IMG/VR virus record: IMGVR_UViG_3300044631_002537
Coordinates: 1 to 42,663 of that record
Reading direction: 5' to 3' (one strand)
DNA length: 42,663 bases
Origin: a virus
Position 1 is the stretch's first letter; the number at the start of each line of letters is the position of its first letter. The translations under genes and the position numbers were made by a program. This document shows, one piece after another, positions 6,475-16,000 of the stretch. Below the pieces are notes generated by a model that was not told the origin of the DNA, searched no databases, and saw nothing but the letters and a program-made list of their open reading frames with translations.

Positions 6475-6508
6475 TTGACTCTTTTGTTAAGGAATGTTAA
6501 CATAAATA
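6475..6508 (+). promoter_or_regulatory. Composite early (sigma70) and late promoter of psbD
   Basis: TTGACT (6475-6480), 17-nt spacer, TAACAT (6498-6503), running into CATAAATA (6501-6508). The layout TAnnATAAATA is the same as in front of psbA. The position fits translation starting at ATG 6529. Confidence 0.75.
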
Positions 6509-6528
6509 TGAGAAATACAATGGAGGCT

Positions 6529-7590
6529 ATGACTTCTTCAACACTTTCACAACCTATTTCACAACGAGGATGGTTTGATGTACTCGATGACTGGCTTAAA
6601 AGAGACCGTTTCGTTTTTGTTGGCTGGTCTGGACTTCTTCTTTTTCCCACAGCTTATCTTGCTCTTGGTGGTTGGCTTACTGGGACAACTTTCGTTACGA
6701 GTTGGTACACTCATGGAATTGTATCCTCCTATCTTGAGGGTGCAAACTTTCTTACTGCGGCAGTTAGTACTCCAGCAGATTCTATGGGTCATTCTCTTCT
6801 TCTGCTCTGGGGTCCTGAGGCTCAAGGGGATATCGTCAGGTGGTTCCAACTTGGGGGACTCTGGACTTTTGTGGCACTCCACGGCGCCTTTAGTTTGATT
6901 GGATTCATGCTGCGTCAGTTTGAGATTGCCCGTCTTGTAGGCATCCGTCCTTATAACGCAATCGCATTCTCTGGTCCTATCGCAGTATTCGTTTCTGTAT
7001 TCTTGATGTATCCACTGGGACAATCCAGTTGGTTCTTTGCACCTTCATTTGGTGTTGCTGCTATCTTCAGGTTCCTTCTGTTCCTTCAGGGTTTCCATAA
7101 CTGGACACTCAACCCCTTCCATATGATGGGAGTTGCTGGTATACTGGGAGGAGCATTGCTCTGTGCAATTCATGGAGCAACTGTAGAAAACACTTTATTT
7201 GAAGATAGTGATCAAGCAAACACTTTCAAAGCATTTGAACCTACGCAAGAGGAAGAGACCTATTCGATGGTTACAGCAAATCGTTTTTGGTCACAGATTT
7301 TCGGCATTGCTTTTAGTAATAAGCGTTGGCTTCATTTTTTCATGTTGTTTGTACCTGTCATGGGGTTATGGACTAGTAGCATTGGTATTATTGGTCTGGC
7401 TCTTAATCTTCGTGCTTACGACTTTGTAAGTCAGGAGATCCGAGCAGCAGAAGATCCTGAGTTTGAAACGTTCTATACAAAGAACATTCTACTCAACGAA
7501 GGACTTCGTGCTTGGATGGCTCCAGTAGACCAACCTCATGAGAACTTTGTGTTCCCAGAGGAAGTCTTGCCTAGAGGTAACGCTCTATGA
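6529..7590 (+). CDS. psbD: Photosystem II reaction centre protein D2
   Basis: 353 residues from ATG 6529, chosen over upstream starts (6475, 6508) because GGAGG lies just before it, the length matches the usual 352, and the promoter occupies 6475-6508. Landmarks, one above standard numbering: Tyr161 (TyrD), His190, His198 (chlorophyll ligand) and His215 (iron ligand), with the conserved [18 protein letters not shown]-terminus. D2 pairs with D1 as the photosystem II core; phages carrying both can replace the whole heterodimer. A strong hairpin terminator follows 6 nt after the stop. Confidence 0.97.
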   Translation: MTSSTLSQPISQRGWFDVLDDWLKRDRFVFVGWSGLLLFPTAYLALGGWLTGTTFVTSWYTHGIVSSYLEGANFLTAAVSTPADSMGHSLLLLWGPEAQGDIVRWFQLGGLWTFVALHGAFSLIGFMLRQFEIARLVGIRPYNAIAFSGPIAVFVSVFLMYPLGQSSWFFAPSFGVAAIFRFLLFLQGFHNWTLNPFHMMGVAGILGGALLCAIHGATVENTLFEDSDQANTFKAFEPTQEEETYSMVTANRFWSQIFGIAFSNKRWLHFFMLFVPVMGLWTSSIGIIGLALNLRAYDFVSQEIRAAEDPEFETFYTKNILLNEGLRAWMAPVDQPHENFVFPEEVLPRGNAL

Positions 7591-7596
7591 TATACT

Positions 7597-7618
7597 GGGA
7601 GGGAGACCTCCCTTTTTT
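7597..7618 (+). terminator. Rho-independent terminator after psbD
   Basis: GGGAGG (7597-7602), tetraloop GAGA (a GNRA loop), CCTCCC (7607-7612), then six T. It closes the photosystem block. Confidence 0.88.
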
Positions 7619-7619
7619 A

Positions 7620-7742
7620 ATGATTAGTTCAGAAACACCTTATAAACTTGCTGAGATTATTAGAGACACTTGGCCACAACTTTATAGACCTGTTAAAGTG
7701 TCTTATAATAAGAAAAATCAAAATGAACATAAGAAAACTTAA
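7620..7742 (+). CDS. Small hypothetical protein
   Basis: 40 residues starting MISSETPYKLAEIIRDTWPQ, an amphipathic helix followed by a Lys/Asn-rich tail. The ATG lies directly behind the psbD terminator and no ribosome site is visible apart from the terminator's own GGAGGG, so expression is uncertain. Function is unknown. Confidence 0.45.
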   Translation: MISSETPYKLAEIIRDTWPQLYRPVKVSYNKKNQNEHKKT

Positions 7743-7770
7743 ATAATTAGAGAATCAAAAAAGAAAAAGG

Positions 7771-7929
7771 ATGTATACTCCTGATGGATATATTAGTGAT
7801 CCTCCAGATGAAAAGTGCCCTTATTGTGGAAAATCTAAGAAATCTTGTTCTTATGTGAATAGTTTATCTAGATTGTGGGCAAGAGATGCATGTTCTAAAA
7901 AACATGATAAAGTAAAAAATAAAATTTAA
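7771..7929 (+). CDS. Small putative zinc-binding protein (CPYC)
   Basis: 52 residues with CPYCGKSKKSC near residues 16-26 and another Cys/His pair (ACSKKH) near residue 41. This pattern could bind one zinc ion. The tail is Lys-rich. It ends 4 nt before the LOG gene. The function is not recognised; a small zinc ribbon acting on nucleic acid would fit the basic charge, as inference. Confidence 0.55.
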   Translation: MYTPDGYISDPPDEKCPYCGKSKKSCSYVNSLSRLWARDACSKKHDKVKNKI

Positions 7930-7933
7930 TCTT

Positions 7934-8482
7934 ATGAAAAAAGTAGCAATCTTTGGATCGGCAAGAACAAGTCCTGATTCTGGTCTTTATAATGCTGTAG
8001 AAAAACTTGGAAAAAATATTGCATCTGAGGGATGGGTAGTAGTTACTGGGGGTGGTCCAGGAACTATGGAAGCAGCTAATAAGGGAGCAATGAGTGCCTG
8101 CTCAGAAAATTCACTTTGCTCTGTCGCTGAAGCAATCTATCTTCCATTTGAAGATGACGTAAATCCTTATGTTCAGGAATATGAAAAGCATCAAACATTT
8201 TACTCGAGGTTGAAAACCTTTGCTAATTGTGATGCTTTTATTGTAACTCCTGGTGGCATTGGAACTCTTCTTGAAATGGCAATGATCTATCAGTTAGTTC
8301 AAGTAAATCATATTGATAGAAAACCAATCATTTGTGTTGGTAGAATGTGGAGAACATTGAAGCATTGGATTGAGGATGAAATGTTAGATAATGGATTTAT
8401 GAATAATGAGGAAATAAAACTCATTCATTATGTTGATAGGTTTTCTGAGGCAACACATCTACTTAAAGGTCTTTTAGTTTGA
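7934..8482 (+). CDS. LOG-family Rossmann-fold nucleotide hydrolase
   Basis: 182 residues. It has the two family signatures: GGGPGTMEAANKG (39-51) and PGGIGTLLE (106-114), the second being the PGGxGTxxE nucleotide-binding/catalytic motif of LONELY GUY and 'lysine decarboxylase-like' proteins. Known members release the base from nucleoside 5'-monophosphates (cytokinin activation in plants). A phage member might act on nucleotides or a nucleotide signal; the substrate is unknown. It lies just upstream of the talC promoter. Confidence 0.85.
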   Translation: MKKVAIFGSARTSPDSGLYNAVEKLGKNIASEGWVVVTGGGPGTMEAANKGAMSACSENSLCSVAEAIYLPFEDDVNPYVQEYEKHQTFYSRLKTFANCDAFIVTPGGIGTLLEMAMIYQLVQVNHIDRKPIICVGRMWRTLKHWIEDEMLDNGFMNNEEIKLIHYVDRFSEATHLLKGLLV

Positions 8483-8503
8483 TCATTATTTCATGACATT
8501 TAT

Positions 8504-8531
8504 TTGCGTATTAACTTTTTTCTGTTATAAT
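8504..8531 (+). promoter_or_regulatory. Sigma70 promoter of talC
   Basis: TTGCGT (8504-8509), 16-nt spacer, TATAAT (8526-8531), with a perfect -10. It would drive talC, petF and the two following overlapping genes. Confidence 0.65.
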
Positions 8532-8553
8532 TAGATGGAGTTTAGTTTTAGAC

Positions 8554-9213
8554 ATGAGAATTTTTCTTGACACTGCTGATGTAGTGCAAATTGCCAAAGC
8601 ATATGATACAGGATTAATTGATGGAGTCACCACAAATCCAACTTTAGTTGCTAGGAGTGGAAAAAAATATGATCAAGTAATTAAAGAGATTGCCTCTGAG
8701 TTTCCTGATCTTGTAAGTATTTCTGCAGAAGTTGTTGCAGATACTGTAGAAGATATGCTTACCCAAGCATATGATCTTCATAAAATTTCAAACAATGTTA
8801 CAATTAAAGTTCCATGCACTATAGATGGTTTAAAAGTTTGTCGACAATTATCTAAAGAACAAATCACAACAAACGTAACTCTTATTTTTTCAGCAGCTCA
8901 GTCTGTCTTAGCTGCAAAAGCAGGAGCAACTTATGTTTCTCCTTTTGTTGGAAGACTTGATGATAATTCCTTCAGTGGAATGGATCTTGTCTCTGGCATT
9001 GCCAACGTTTATCGTATTCATGGATGCCCAACTATGGTTCTTGCTGCATCTATCAGAAATGCTCATCAAGTTTCTACGGCATTCCATGAAGGTGCTCAAG
9101 TTGCCACTATCCCACCTAATGTTTTTTGGGAAATGTACAAGCATGTCTTGACTGATAAAGGTCTTGAAATCTTCCAAAAAGATTGGGAATCTATTAACTC
9201 TACTACTAACTGA
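8554..9213 (+). CDS. talC: Transaldolase (TalC type)
   Basis: 219 residues, the length of the short TalC/fructose-6-phosphate-aldolase-like subfamily rather than host TalB. Landmarks: FLDTAD start (4-9), TTNPTL (26-31), and the Schiff-base lysine Lys85 in TIKVPCT, with [11 protein letters not shown] later. It transfers dihydroxyacetone units in the pentose phosphate pathway. In cyanophages it is thought to redirect host carbon from the Calvin cycle to pentose phosphate and NADPH for nucleotide synthesis. It is followed after 8 nt by ferredoxin. Confidence 0.96.
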   Translation: MRIFLDTADVVQIAKAYDTGLIDGVTTNPTLVARSGKKYDQVIKEIASEFPDLVSISAEVVADTVEDMLTQAYDLHKISNNVTIKVPCTIDGLKVCRQLSKEQITTNVTLIFSAAQSVLAAKAGATYVSPFVGRLDDNSFSGMDLVSGIANVYRIHGCPTMVLAASIRNAHQVSTAFHEGAQVATIPPNVFWEMYKHVLTDKGLEIFQKDWESINSTTN

Positions 9214-9221
9214 TATTAAAA

Positions 9222-9515
9222 ATGACTACTTACAACGTTACTCTTCAATCTCCTGACGGTACTGAAACCACTATTCAGTGTCCCGATGATCAATATATTC
9301 TTGAGGCAGCAGAAGAGGCAGGTGTTGACCTCCCTTCATCCTGTAAGGCAGGCGCCTGTAGTGCTTGTGCTGGTAAACTGATTAGTGGCACAGTGGATAA
9401 TGAAGAACAATCTTTCCTAGATGATGATCAAATTGCTGAAGGATGGGTGCTGACTTGTGTAGCATATCCTACTAGCGACTGTGTAATTCTAACTGAACAA
9501 GAGGAAAATCTGTGA
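9222..9515 (+). CDS. petF: Plant-type [2Fe-2S] ferredoxin
   Basis: 97 residues. The four cluster ligands are Cys41, Cys46, Cys49 (CKAGACSAC) and Cys79 (WVLTCVAYP), the exact C-x4-C-x2-C-x29-C spacing of photosynthetic ferredoxin. It accepts electrons from photosystem I and passes them to NADP reductase, ribonucleotide reduction or phycobilin reductases. Cotranscription with talC suggests a joint role in reducing power. Its stop overlaps the next GTG by 4 nt. Confidence 0.96.
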   Translation: MTTYNVTLQSPDGTETTIQCPDDQYILEAAEEAGVDLPSSCKAGACSACAGKLISGTVDNEEQSFLDDDQIAEGWVLTCVAYPTSDCVILTEQEENL

Positions 9516-9769
9516 CTGCTGGAATGCTTGGGCAGTTTGCTCTTGCCCTTGAAAAACTTGGATGGGACGCCAATGATGAAATCTCTGTTGAGATTGGTGG
9601 TGTAGCAGTCACAGGAACTGCTACAAACCCAGATGCAAATCCTAAGTGGGCAAAACCATTTGGAACGGTGTCCTATCAAAATGATGCTTTTATTGTAATT
9701 AAAAACAAATCGAGGAATCCTGTTGTTCCTTCTCAACCAAATCCAGAACTTAAACAGCATCATGTATGA
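9512..9769 (+). CDS. Hypothetical protein coupled to ferredoxin (GTG start)
   Basis: 85 residues starting at GTG within the petF stop (GTGA), with GAGG 9 nt upstream. An N-terminal helix ([18 protein letters not shown]) is followed by beta strands ([32 protein letters not shown]). It has no cysteine, so it does not bind a cluster itself. Tight coupling suggests a role linked to ferredoxin, but that is inference. No family is recognised. Confidence 0.7.
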   Translation: MTAGMLGQFALALEKLGWDANDEISVEIGGVAVTGTATNPDANPKWAKPFGTVSYQNDAFIVIKNKSRNPVVPSQPNPELKQHHV

Positions 9770-10043
9770 TTATTGGGTAGTAATAGAAAAAACTACAGGT
9801 AGAGTGATTGCTCACTGTGGTGAAGAAATGGATGCTAGAATGATGTTTGAATTTGATCCAGATAAAAGATCTTATAGAAAACAAAAATTCATTATGGATC
9901 AAGTGATCACTGTAACATCAACCACAGATAAGCAACTTCCAGGACAGCAAGGTTTACCTTCTGCAAAAGAAGAACTTCCACCCATAGATCTTCAGCAGCA
10001 AGTATGGTTACCCGAAGGACAATCGGAACCTCTTTTATTTTGA
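9762..10043 (+). CDS. Hypothetical protein downstream of the talC-petF unit
   Basis: 93 residues from ATG 9762, chosen over an ATG at 9723 because it overlaps the previous stop by 8 nt and starts at the folded part ([20 protein letters not shown]). The C-terminus is Gln/Pro-rich (GQQGLPSAKEELPPIDLQQQ). Last gene of the talC unit; the following HNH gene has its own late box. Function is unknown. Confidence 0.65.
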   Translation: MYDYWVVIEKTTGRVIAHCGEEMDARMMFEFDPDKRSYRKQKFIMDQVITVTSTTDKQLPGQQGLPSAKEELPPIDLQQQVWLPEGQSEPLLF

Positions 10044-10049
10044 AAAGTA

Positions 10050-10057
10050 AATAAATA
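10050..10057 (+). promoter_or_regulatory. T4-type late promoter box AATAAATA
   Basis: A perfect AATAAATA lies 20 nt before the HNH gene ATG at 10078. Confidence 0.6.
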
Positions 10058-10077
10058 CTCATAAGACGCAAGATCTT

Positions 10078-10449
10078 ATGGAACTCTTCGCTTCTCCGAG
10101 ACAGTACTTGTACAATCTTCAAACTACAAGTTCATCAGAAGCAAAACGAATGTGGAGGCGAAGTATAAAAGAAAGGTGGAATCACGAATGTGCATATTGT
10201 GGTTCCACTGAAAATTTAACTCTGGACCATGTTGTTCCTCAATCAAAAGGAGGTCCAGATGAAACTAAAAATGTTGTCTGTTGTTGCCGAACTTGCAACC
10301 ATGACAAAGGACACACTTCATGGGAAGTATGGTACAACTCTCAGTATTTTTTTGATCTAGGTAGATATCAAAAAATATTAGAATGGATGGAACCAGAAAA
10401 ACCAAAAAATTTGTATTCTTATGGCAGCAGAAGGAACAATGCTACTTAA
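10078..10449 (+). CDS. HNH endonuclease with zinc-finger cysteines
   Basis: 123 residues. The HNH core is LTLDHVVPQSKGGPD with Asp50/His51, then Asn65 (KNVVCCC) and NHDKG at 74-78. It is framed by two Cys pairs, Cys38/Cys41 and Cys70/Cys73, that bind structural zinc. The family cleaves DNA with one divalent metal. It could be a free-standing homing enzyme or, since it has a late promoter and lies before virion genes, a DNA-processing enzyme for packaging or host DNA degradation. The stop overlaps the next late box. Confidence 0.88.
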   Translation: MELFASPRQYLYNLQTTSSSEAKRMWRRSIKERWNHECAYCGSTENLTLDHVVPQSKGGPDETKNVVCCCRTCNHDKGHTSWEVWYNSQYFFDLGRYQKILEWMEPEKPKNLYSYGSRRNNAT

Positions 10450-10455
10450 TAAATA
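10448..10455 (+). promoter_or_regulatory. T4-type late promoter box AATAAATA
   Basis: AATAAATA overlaps the HNH stop codon and lies 26 nt before ATG 10482. It opens the virion gene block. Confidence 0.6.
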
Positions 10456-10481
10456 AGATATAAGAATAGTAAAAAAGGTTA

Positions 10482-10817
10482 ATGTCTGCAATTAATATAA
10501 ATCTAGTGCTTGAGCAAGGTTCAGACTTTGACGTTGATTTTACCATCAGAAATGATGATGGTACTCCTTTAAACTTGACTGATTATACTGCTGAATGTTT
10601 TTTAAAAAAACATCCAAGATCAACAACTTCCTATCCATTTGATGTTACTTTTGTGGATAGAATTGCTGGTGAAATTACAGTATCAATGGCAAGTTCTGTG
10701 ACTGAGACCTTAAAAGAAGGTAGGCATATGTATGACGTTTTATTGACATCTGGTACTGGATTTAAAACTAGAGTAATACAGGGTAATATCTTAGTTAATC
10801 CAGGAGTTACTCTATGA
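10482..10817 (+). CDS. Virion protein with baseplate-upper-protein-like beta sandwich
   Basis: 111 residues. The pattern LVLEQGSDFDVDFTIRNDDG (about 8-27), GTPLNLTDYTAECFLKKH, and a C-terminal YDVLLTSGTGFKTRVIQGNI is the all-beta layout seen in small tail/baseplate proteins (BppU N-terminal type). This is a resemblance judged by eye. It has a late promoter and a 4-nt ATGA overlap with the next virion gene, so the two products probably interact. Confidence 0.65.
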   Translation: MSAININLVLEQGSDFDVDFTIRNDDGTPLNLTDYTAECFLKKHPRSTTSYPFDVTFVDRIAGEITVSMASSVTETLKEGRHMYDVLLTSGTGFKTRVIQGNILVNPGVTL

Positions 10818-11518
10818 CAAAATACGATGTAACCATTTCTCATAATAGGAAAAGAGTTACGGTATCAACTCCTCCAAAATATGGAGTTGATGTTAACTTT
10901 GAAGTTCCGTCAAAATCAATACAGTATAATAATATTATTCTTGACGATATTTCTTCAGGATTTAATGGCATTGGTAGGACATTTTCTTTATATGATGATG
11001 GAACACCATATACTCCAATCAATGATCAGCAACTATTAGTTGGGAAAAATAATTATTTCTTAGAACCTTCAGAAGATTTTGTTGTTTCTGGAAGTTCTAT
11101 CATTTTTACAAATCCTCCACTTGTAACGGATGATATATTTGTAATTGCTTTAGTAACAACTGCTGATCTGACTAGAACTGTCAATTTTATTGTTGATAGC
11201 GGAAATCAAAATATGACGCCAGGTGAAAAAGGATTATTAACAGTTGATGTGAATGGTATAATTGATTCTTGGAAGATATTTGCAGAAACTCCTGGAAATC
11301 TTCAACTTGATATTCAAAAATCAAATTATTCCAGTTATCCTACCTTTACGTCGATTGTTTCTGGCAATTATCCTACAATATCTAATACAAATAAGGGATT
11401 TGATGATACGTTAACTGGATGGAATACTACAATATTATCTGGGGATATTATAAAATTTGTGGTAAATTATTCTGTGGATATTACGCAATTCCTAATATCC
11501 TTTAAATTGAAATTATGA
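10814..11518 (+). CDS. Putative virion structural/tail fibre protein
   Basis: 234 residues, beta-rich and free of cysteine, starting MTKYDVTISHNRKRVTV. A middle motif (GIGRTFSLYDDGTPYTPINDQQLLV...FVVSGSSIIFTNPP) resembles the loading domains of cyanophage fibre proteins. The C-terminal part looks like a jelly-roll (DSWKIFAETPGNLQLDIQKS). It is translationally coupled to the preceding gene. Its exact place in the virion is unknown. Confidence 0.65.
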   Translation: MTKYDVTISHNRKRVTVSTPPKYGVDVNFEVPSKSIQYNNIILDDISSGFNGIGRTFSLYDDGTPYTPINDQQLLVGKNNYFLEPSEDFVVSGSSIIFTNPPLVTDDIFVIALVTTADLTRTVNFIVDSGNQNMTPGEKGLLTVDVNGIIDSWKIFAETPGNLQLDIQKSNYSSYPTFTSIVSGNYPTISNTNKGFDDTLTGWNTTILSGDIIKFVVNYSVDITQFLISFKLKL

Positions 11519-11524
11519 TAAATA
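11517..11524 (+). promoter_or_regulatory. Late promoter box GATAAATA
   Basis: GATAAATA overlaps the previous stop (TGATAAATA) and lies 40 nt before ATG 11565, which also has a GAGGGAG ribosome site. Confidence 0.55.
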
Positions 11525-11564
11525 ACTTTAGTTAAACACGAAAGCCAACGAGGGAGATTTTTAG

Positions 11565-12611
11565 ATGGCACTGTTAGTACCAGCTATTGGTGAAGTAGAA
11601 TCACTTAGATATCTGATTGGCGCAAATAATCATGTGCCAACCCTTTCTGAGACTTCTCCAAGAAATTTAATTCTTAAACTATATTCTAGTAATACTACAC
11701 CTGCTGATGGTGATGAACCAAGCAGAACCAAATATTATGAACCATATGCTGGTGGTGCAGCTGCTGCTTCATGTGGTTATGGAACCGCACCTGTAACTGG
11801 ATATCCAAGTTGCATAAACAATAGAAGTGATCAGTCTTATACATCAAATTATGGTATCCTATTAAATGGATCACGCTGGGTTCTTAGAAGAACTGGTACT
11901 GGTGGAACTACAGTGACTGCAACATATCCAGAGCAAACATTTACCTTTAGTGGTGACGTTGCTCTGAATACAAACGCAGATTACATCTACGGATATTATC
12001 TTGCAAGAGCAAATAATATGCCTGTTACTCTACTTGGTGTTCAAGATGCCGCAACTGTTGGTACTGGAACAGCTATTACTAAAACTGATGTAACTGGAGT
12101 TATTGGAAACCGTTACGTTCAAATCAATAGTGGTGGTGTTGATGAAGTTACTGTCGGAATGGCAATGACTCACCTTGCAATTACTGGTAACACTGTAGGT
12201 ATTGCTACTACCGCACAGGTTGTTGGAGTCGACAGAGCGACTGGATATGTTTATCTTGATAGTCCTCTACTTGCTAACATTCAGGTTGCTACTGGATCAA
12301 CTGTTAGATTTAACTTCTCAAAGGTCAGCACATCTGTAAACCATGGATTGGCTGCAGGAGATGTAATCTTTATTCAAGGTAATCAGTCAGGAACAACCAC
12401 TGGCGCAAACTGGGGTATTACTTCATCTACCTATACTGTTCATAGCGTAAATGGACTTAGAGAGTTCTTTACAACTCCTGCTATTCATGGTACTGGAACT
12501 GCAACTCTTCTGAATAGTGTATTCTACGCTGAAAGATTTACAAATGGTCCTTACAGAATTCAGAACCCTGGTGATGAAATTAAAGTTACTCTTAACGTAA
12601 CTCTTGAGTGA
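11565..12611 (+). CDS. Virion structural protein
   Basis: 348 residues, Thr/Gly/Asn-rich and beta-rich. Start MALLVPAIGEVESLRYLIGA. A middle part VNHGLAAGDVIFIQGNQSG...STYTVHSVNGLREFF carries the HGL..G / Y.V motif also repeated in the 1626-residue protein at 21937, suggesting a shared fold in tail-fibre or neck proteins. It has its own late promoter and a terminator behind it, so it may be needed in high copy. No enzyme motif is seen. Confidence 0.72.
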   Translation: MALLVPAIGEVESLRYLIGANNHVPTLSETSPRNLILKLYSSNTTPADGDEPSRTKYYEPYAGGAAAASCGYGTAPVTGYPSCINNRSDQSYTSNYGILLNGSRWVLRRTGTGGTTVTATYPEQTFTFSGDVALNTNADYIYGYYLARANNMPVTLLGVQDAATVGTGTAITKTDVTGVIGNRYVQINSGGVDEVTVGMAMTHLAITGNTVGIATTAQVVGVDRATGYVYLDSPLLANIQVATGSTVRFNFSKVSTSVNHGLAAGDVIFIQGNQSGTTTGANWGITSSTYTVHSVNGLREFFTTPAIHGTGTATLLNSVFYAERFTNGPYRIQNPGDEIKVTLNVTLE

Positions 12612-12643
12612 TATATACTTATAGATTATATGATTAGTTTTTG

Positions 12644-12667
12644 GGGATTGCTCTTGGGGGCAATCCC
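12644..12667 (+). terminator. Probable Rho-independent terminator
   Basis: GGGATTGC (12644-12651), 8-nt loop, GCAATCCC (12660-12667), then TATTTTC. The stem is perfect but the T run is broken, so termination may be partial. Confidence 0.6.
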
Positions 12668-12690
12668 TATTTTCATATGGAGGGTAGAGA

Positions 12691-13044
12691 GTGCAAAATT
12701 TTCCCGATGATTATGGCAGTATAGTTGATTTGCCAACAGAAATCATAGATTGTGGCAGTATTCCCGTAAAAAAAGATAATGATTTAGAAGATGAAGAGGA
12801 AGATAAACCTCTTCCAAATTCTTTTTCGTATTGTTCTACTGGAAAAACAGAATCTTTTAAGATAAAGGGATCATCTAAAAACAACTTTACTACAATTTTT
12901 ATTCGCATAGAAGATCTCAATGAAGATTCTATAGTCTTCTTTGGGATTATTTTGACCTGGATTGGATTTGGTACAGTATTTGAAATAGAAAATGGACTTG
13001 AAAGAATAGTATCTCCATATCTAGCTTCAGGTAAAGTACGATGA
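12691..13044 (+). CDS. Hypothetical protein coupled to the giant repeat protein (GTG start)
   Basis: 117 residues from GTG 12691 with GGAGGG 8 nt upstream. It opens with MQNFPDDYGSIVDLP; the DDYGSI step recurs many times in the next protein. An acidic linker (NDLEDEEEDKPLP) follows, then a beta-rich domain (TGKTESFKIKGSSKNNF...FEIENGLERIV). The ATG of the giant gene overlaps its stop (ATGA). Likely a virion partner, chaperone or capping subunit of the repeat protein, by inference. Confidence 0.68.
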   Translation: MQNFPDDYGSIVDLPTEIIDCGSIPVKKDNDLEDEEEDKPLPNSFSYCSTGKTESFKIKGSSKNNFTTIFIRIEDLNEDSIVFFGIILTWIGFGTVFEIENGLERIVSPYLASGKVR

Positions 13045-16000
13045 CATTTAACCTGAAGACGTTTTCATATCCTGAATATTATATTCAAGAAGATTGGGGT
13101 TTAGTAACACAATCTTCAACAGAATCTGTAAATTTAGGTCTAGTATCTTCTCCCGATACAGAACGAGAAGATTATGGATCTATACTTACACCTCAACAAG
13201 AACTTTTAGATTATCAAGATCAGCGCAAATTCATATTTGATCTTGATAATGCGTTAGAAGAACGGACATATTCTTATAATGAAAGATCTATAATTCTTTC
13301 ACAGTCGCCAGATGACTATGGAAGCATAGGATCTACTGTAACATCCTTTATTGATTATGGATCTATTGCAGATAATCAGACTGAAGCTTTAGACTATCGT
13401 TATATTTACTATACTGGAGATGCATATCCTTACGGAACTATTGAGTTCTCTGGATCTGCATTATATGAACCAAAATTACTTTATATTCATAAAGCAGAGG
13501 GATCTGGAGATTTTTCTGGTACTAAGGTAGAGAAGAGTTCCTTTAGGGAAATTGGATCTGGATCATTCTCTGCGTTCTCTGGATCTGCAGAAGTTGTTGG
13601 AGCAAACCCACCAGATTCTACAGTTCTCTTTGAGTTCTCTGGTACTAAAGTAGAGAAGAACACTTATTCTTATAATGAGAGAGCGATATTTGTCTTCGAT
13701 GGATACGATGATTATGGTTTCATAAACGTTGTACAAGATTATGATGATTATGGTTTACTTACTGATCAAGTTGTTTATGAAGACTATGGAACTTTAAGCT
13801 CTCCATTTAATGAGACAACCTATCCTTATGGAACTATCCAGGTATCTGGATCTGCAGTTACAGAATTCTTAACTCAATTTATCCATGTAGGTTCTGGATC
13901 TGCTGAGTTTTCTGGAATCAAAGTTGAAAAGAATACCTTTAGGGAAATTGGTTCTGGATCATTCTCTGCAATTACAGGTGCTGCTGAGGTTGCTGGTGTC
14001 AATCCTCCAACTTCAGGTCTTGCTATATTCTCTGGTACTAAGGTAGAAAAGAATACCTTTAGAGAACTTGGATCTGGATCTTTCTCTACCTTCTCTGGAT
14101 CAGCGGAAGAAACTGGAGTCAATCCTCCAGATCAAAATTTACTATTTGAAATCTTTGGTACTAAGGTAGAGAAGAGTTCCTTTAGGGAAATTGGTTCTGG
14201 ATCATTCTCTGCAATTACAGGTGCTGCTGAAGTTGTTGGAGCAAACCCACCAGATTCTACAGTTCTCTTTGAGTTCTCTGGTACTAAAGTAGAGAAGAAT
14301 ACCTATTCTTATAATGAAAGAGCAATATTTATATTTGATGGATACGATGATCATGGTGTTATAAGTGTTATTCAAGATTATGATGATTATGGATTACTTA
14401 CGGATCAAGTCGTTTATGAGGATTATGGATCTGTAAATCCTCCATTTAATGAAACAACATATCCTTATGGAACTATCCAGGTATCTGGATCTGCAGTTAC
14501 AGAATTCTTAACTCAATTTATTCATAAAGCAGAGGGCTCCGCTGAGTTCTCTGGTACTAAGGTAGAGAAAAATACCTTTAGAGAACTTGGATCTGGTACT
14601 CTCTCTGCAATCACAGGTGCCGCTGAAGAAACAGGAGTCAATCCTCCAACTTCAGGTCTTGCTATATTCTCTGGTACTAAGGTAGAAAAGAATACCTTTA
14701 GAGAACTTGGATCTGGATCTTTCTCTGCAATCACAGGTGCTGCAGAAGAAACTGGAGTCAATCCTCCAACTTCAGGTCTTGCTATATTCTCTGGAACTAA
14801 GGTAGAGAAAAATACCTTTAGAGAACTTGGATCTGGATCATTCTCTGCAATCACAGGTGCTGCTGAGGTTGCTGGCGTCAATCCTCCAGATTCTACAGTT
14901 CTCTTTGAGTTCTCTGGTACTAAAGTAGAGAAGAATACCTATTCTTATAATGAGAGATCAATAATACTTGCACAAACTCCAGATGACTATGGAAGTATAG
15001 GATCTACTGCGACAGTATTTGTTGATTATGGATTTATTATTGATTCTGAATTGACAACAGGAGTTGAAGATTATCGTTATATTTTTAATACTGCAGATGC
15101 ATATCCTTTTGGTACTGTTGAAATATCTGGATCTGCATTATATGAACCAAAATTACTTTATGTTCATAAAGCAGAGGGATCTGGAGATTTCTCTGGAACT
15201 AAGGTAGAGAAAAATACCTTTAGGGAACTTGGATCTGGATTATTCTCTGCAATTACAGGTGCTGCTGAGGTTGTTGGCGTCAATCCTCCAGATTCTACAG
15301 TTGTCCTTACCTTCTCTGGAACTAAGGTAGAGAAGAGTTCCTTAAGGGAAATTGGTTCTGGATCTTTCTCTGCAATCACAGGTGCTGCTGAAGAAACAGG
15401 AGTCAACCCACCAGATTCTACAGTTGTCCTTACCTTCTCTGGATCTGCTTCACAATCATTCATACCATCTACTGAAATTGGATCTGGATCTTTCTCTGCA
15501 ATTAGTGGATCAGCAGAATCTAGATTAGTCAATCCACCAGATTCTACAGTTCTCTTTGAGTTCTCTGGTACTAAGGTAGAGAAGAACACTTATTCTTATA
15601 ATGAGAGAGCGATATTTATATTTGATGGATATGATGATCATGGCATTATAAGCGTTGTACAAGATTACGATGATTATGGATTACTCAGTGATCAAGTCGG
15701 TTATGAAGATTATGGAACTTTAAGCTCTCCATTTAATGAGACAACATATCCTTATGGAACTATCCAGGTATCTGGATCTATTACTCAGGATGTTCAAGTA
15801 TATGTTCCATACATAACTGGATCTGGATCAGTCACATTCTCTGGATCTGCTCCACAATCCTTTACTCCAGCTACAGAAATTGGTTCTGGATCATTCTCTG
15901 CGTTCTCTGGATCAGCGGAAGCAATAGGTGTCAATCCACCAGATTCTACAGTTCTCTTTAATGTTTCTGGTACTAAGGTAGAAAAGAATACCTTTAGAGA

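Noticed and set aside
6475-6528. 18-codon N-terminal extension of psbD
   Set aside because: The region is the composite promoter; starting at 6529 gives the normal D2 length and has GGAGG in front.
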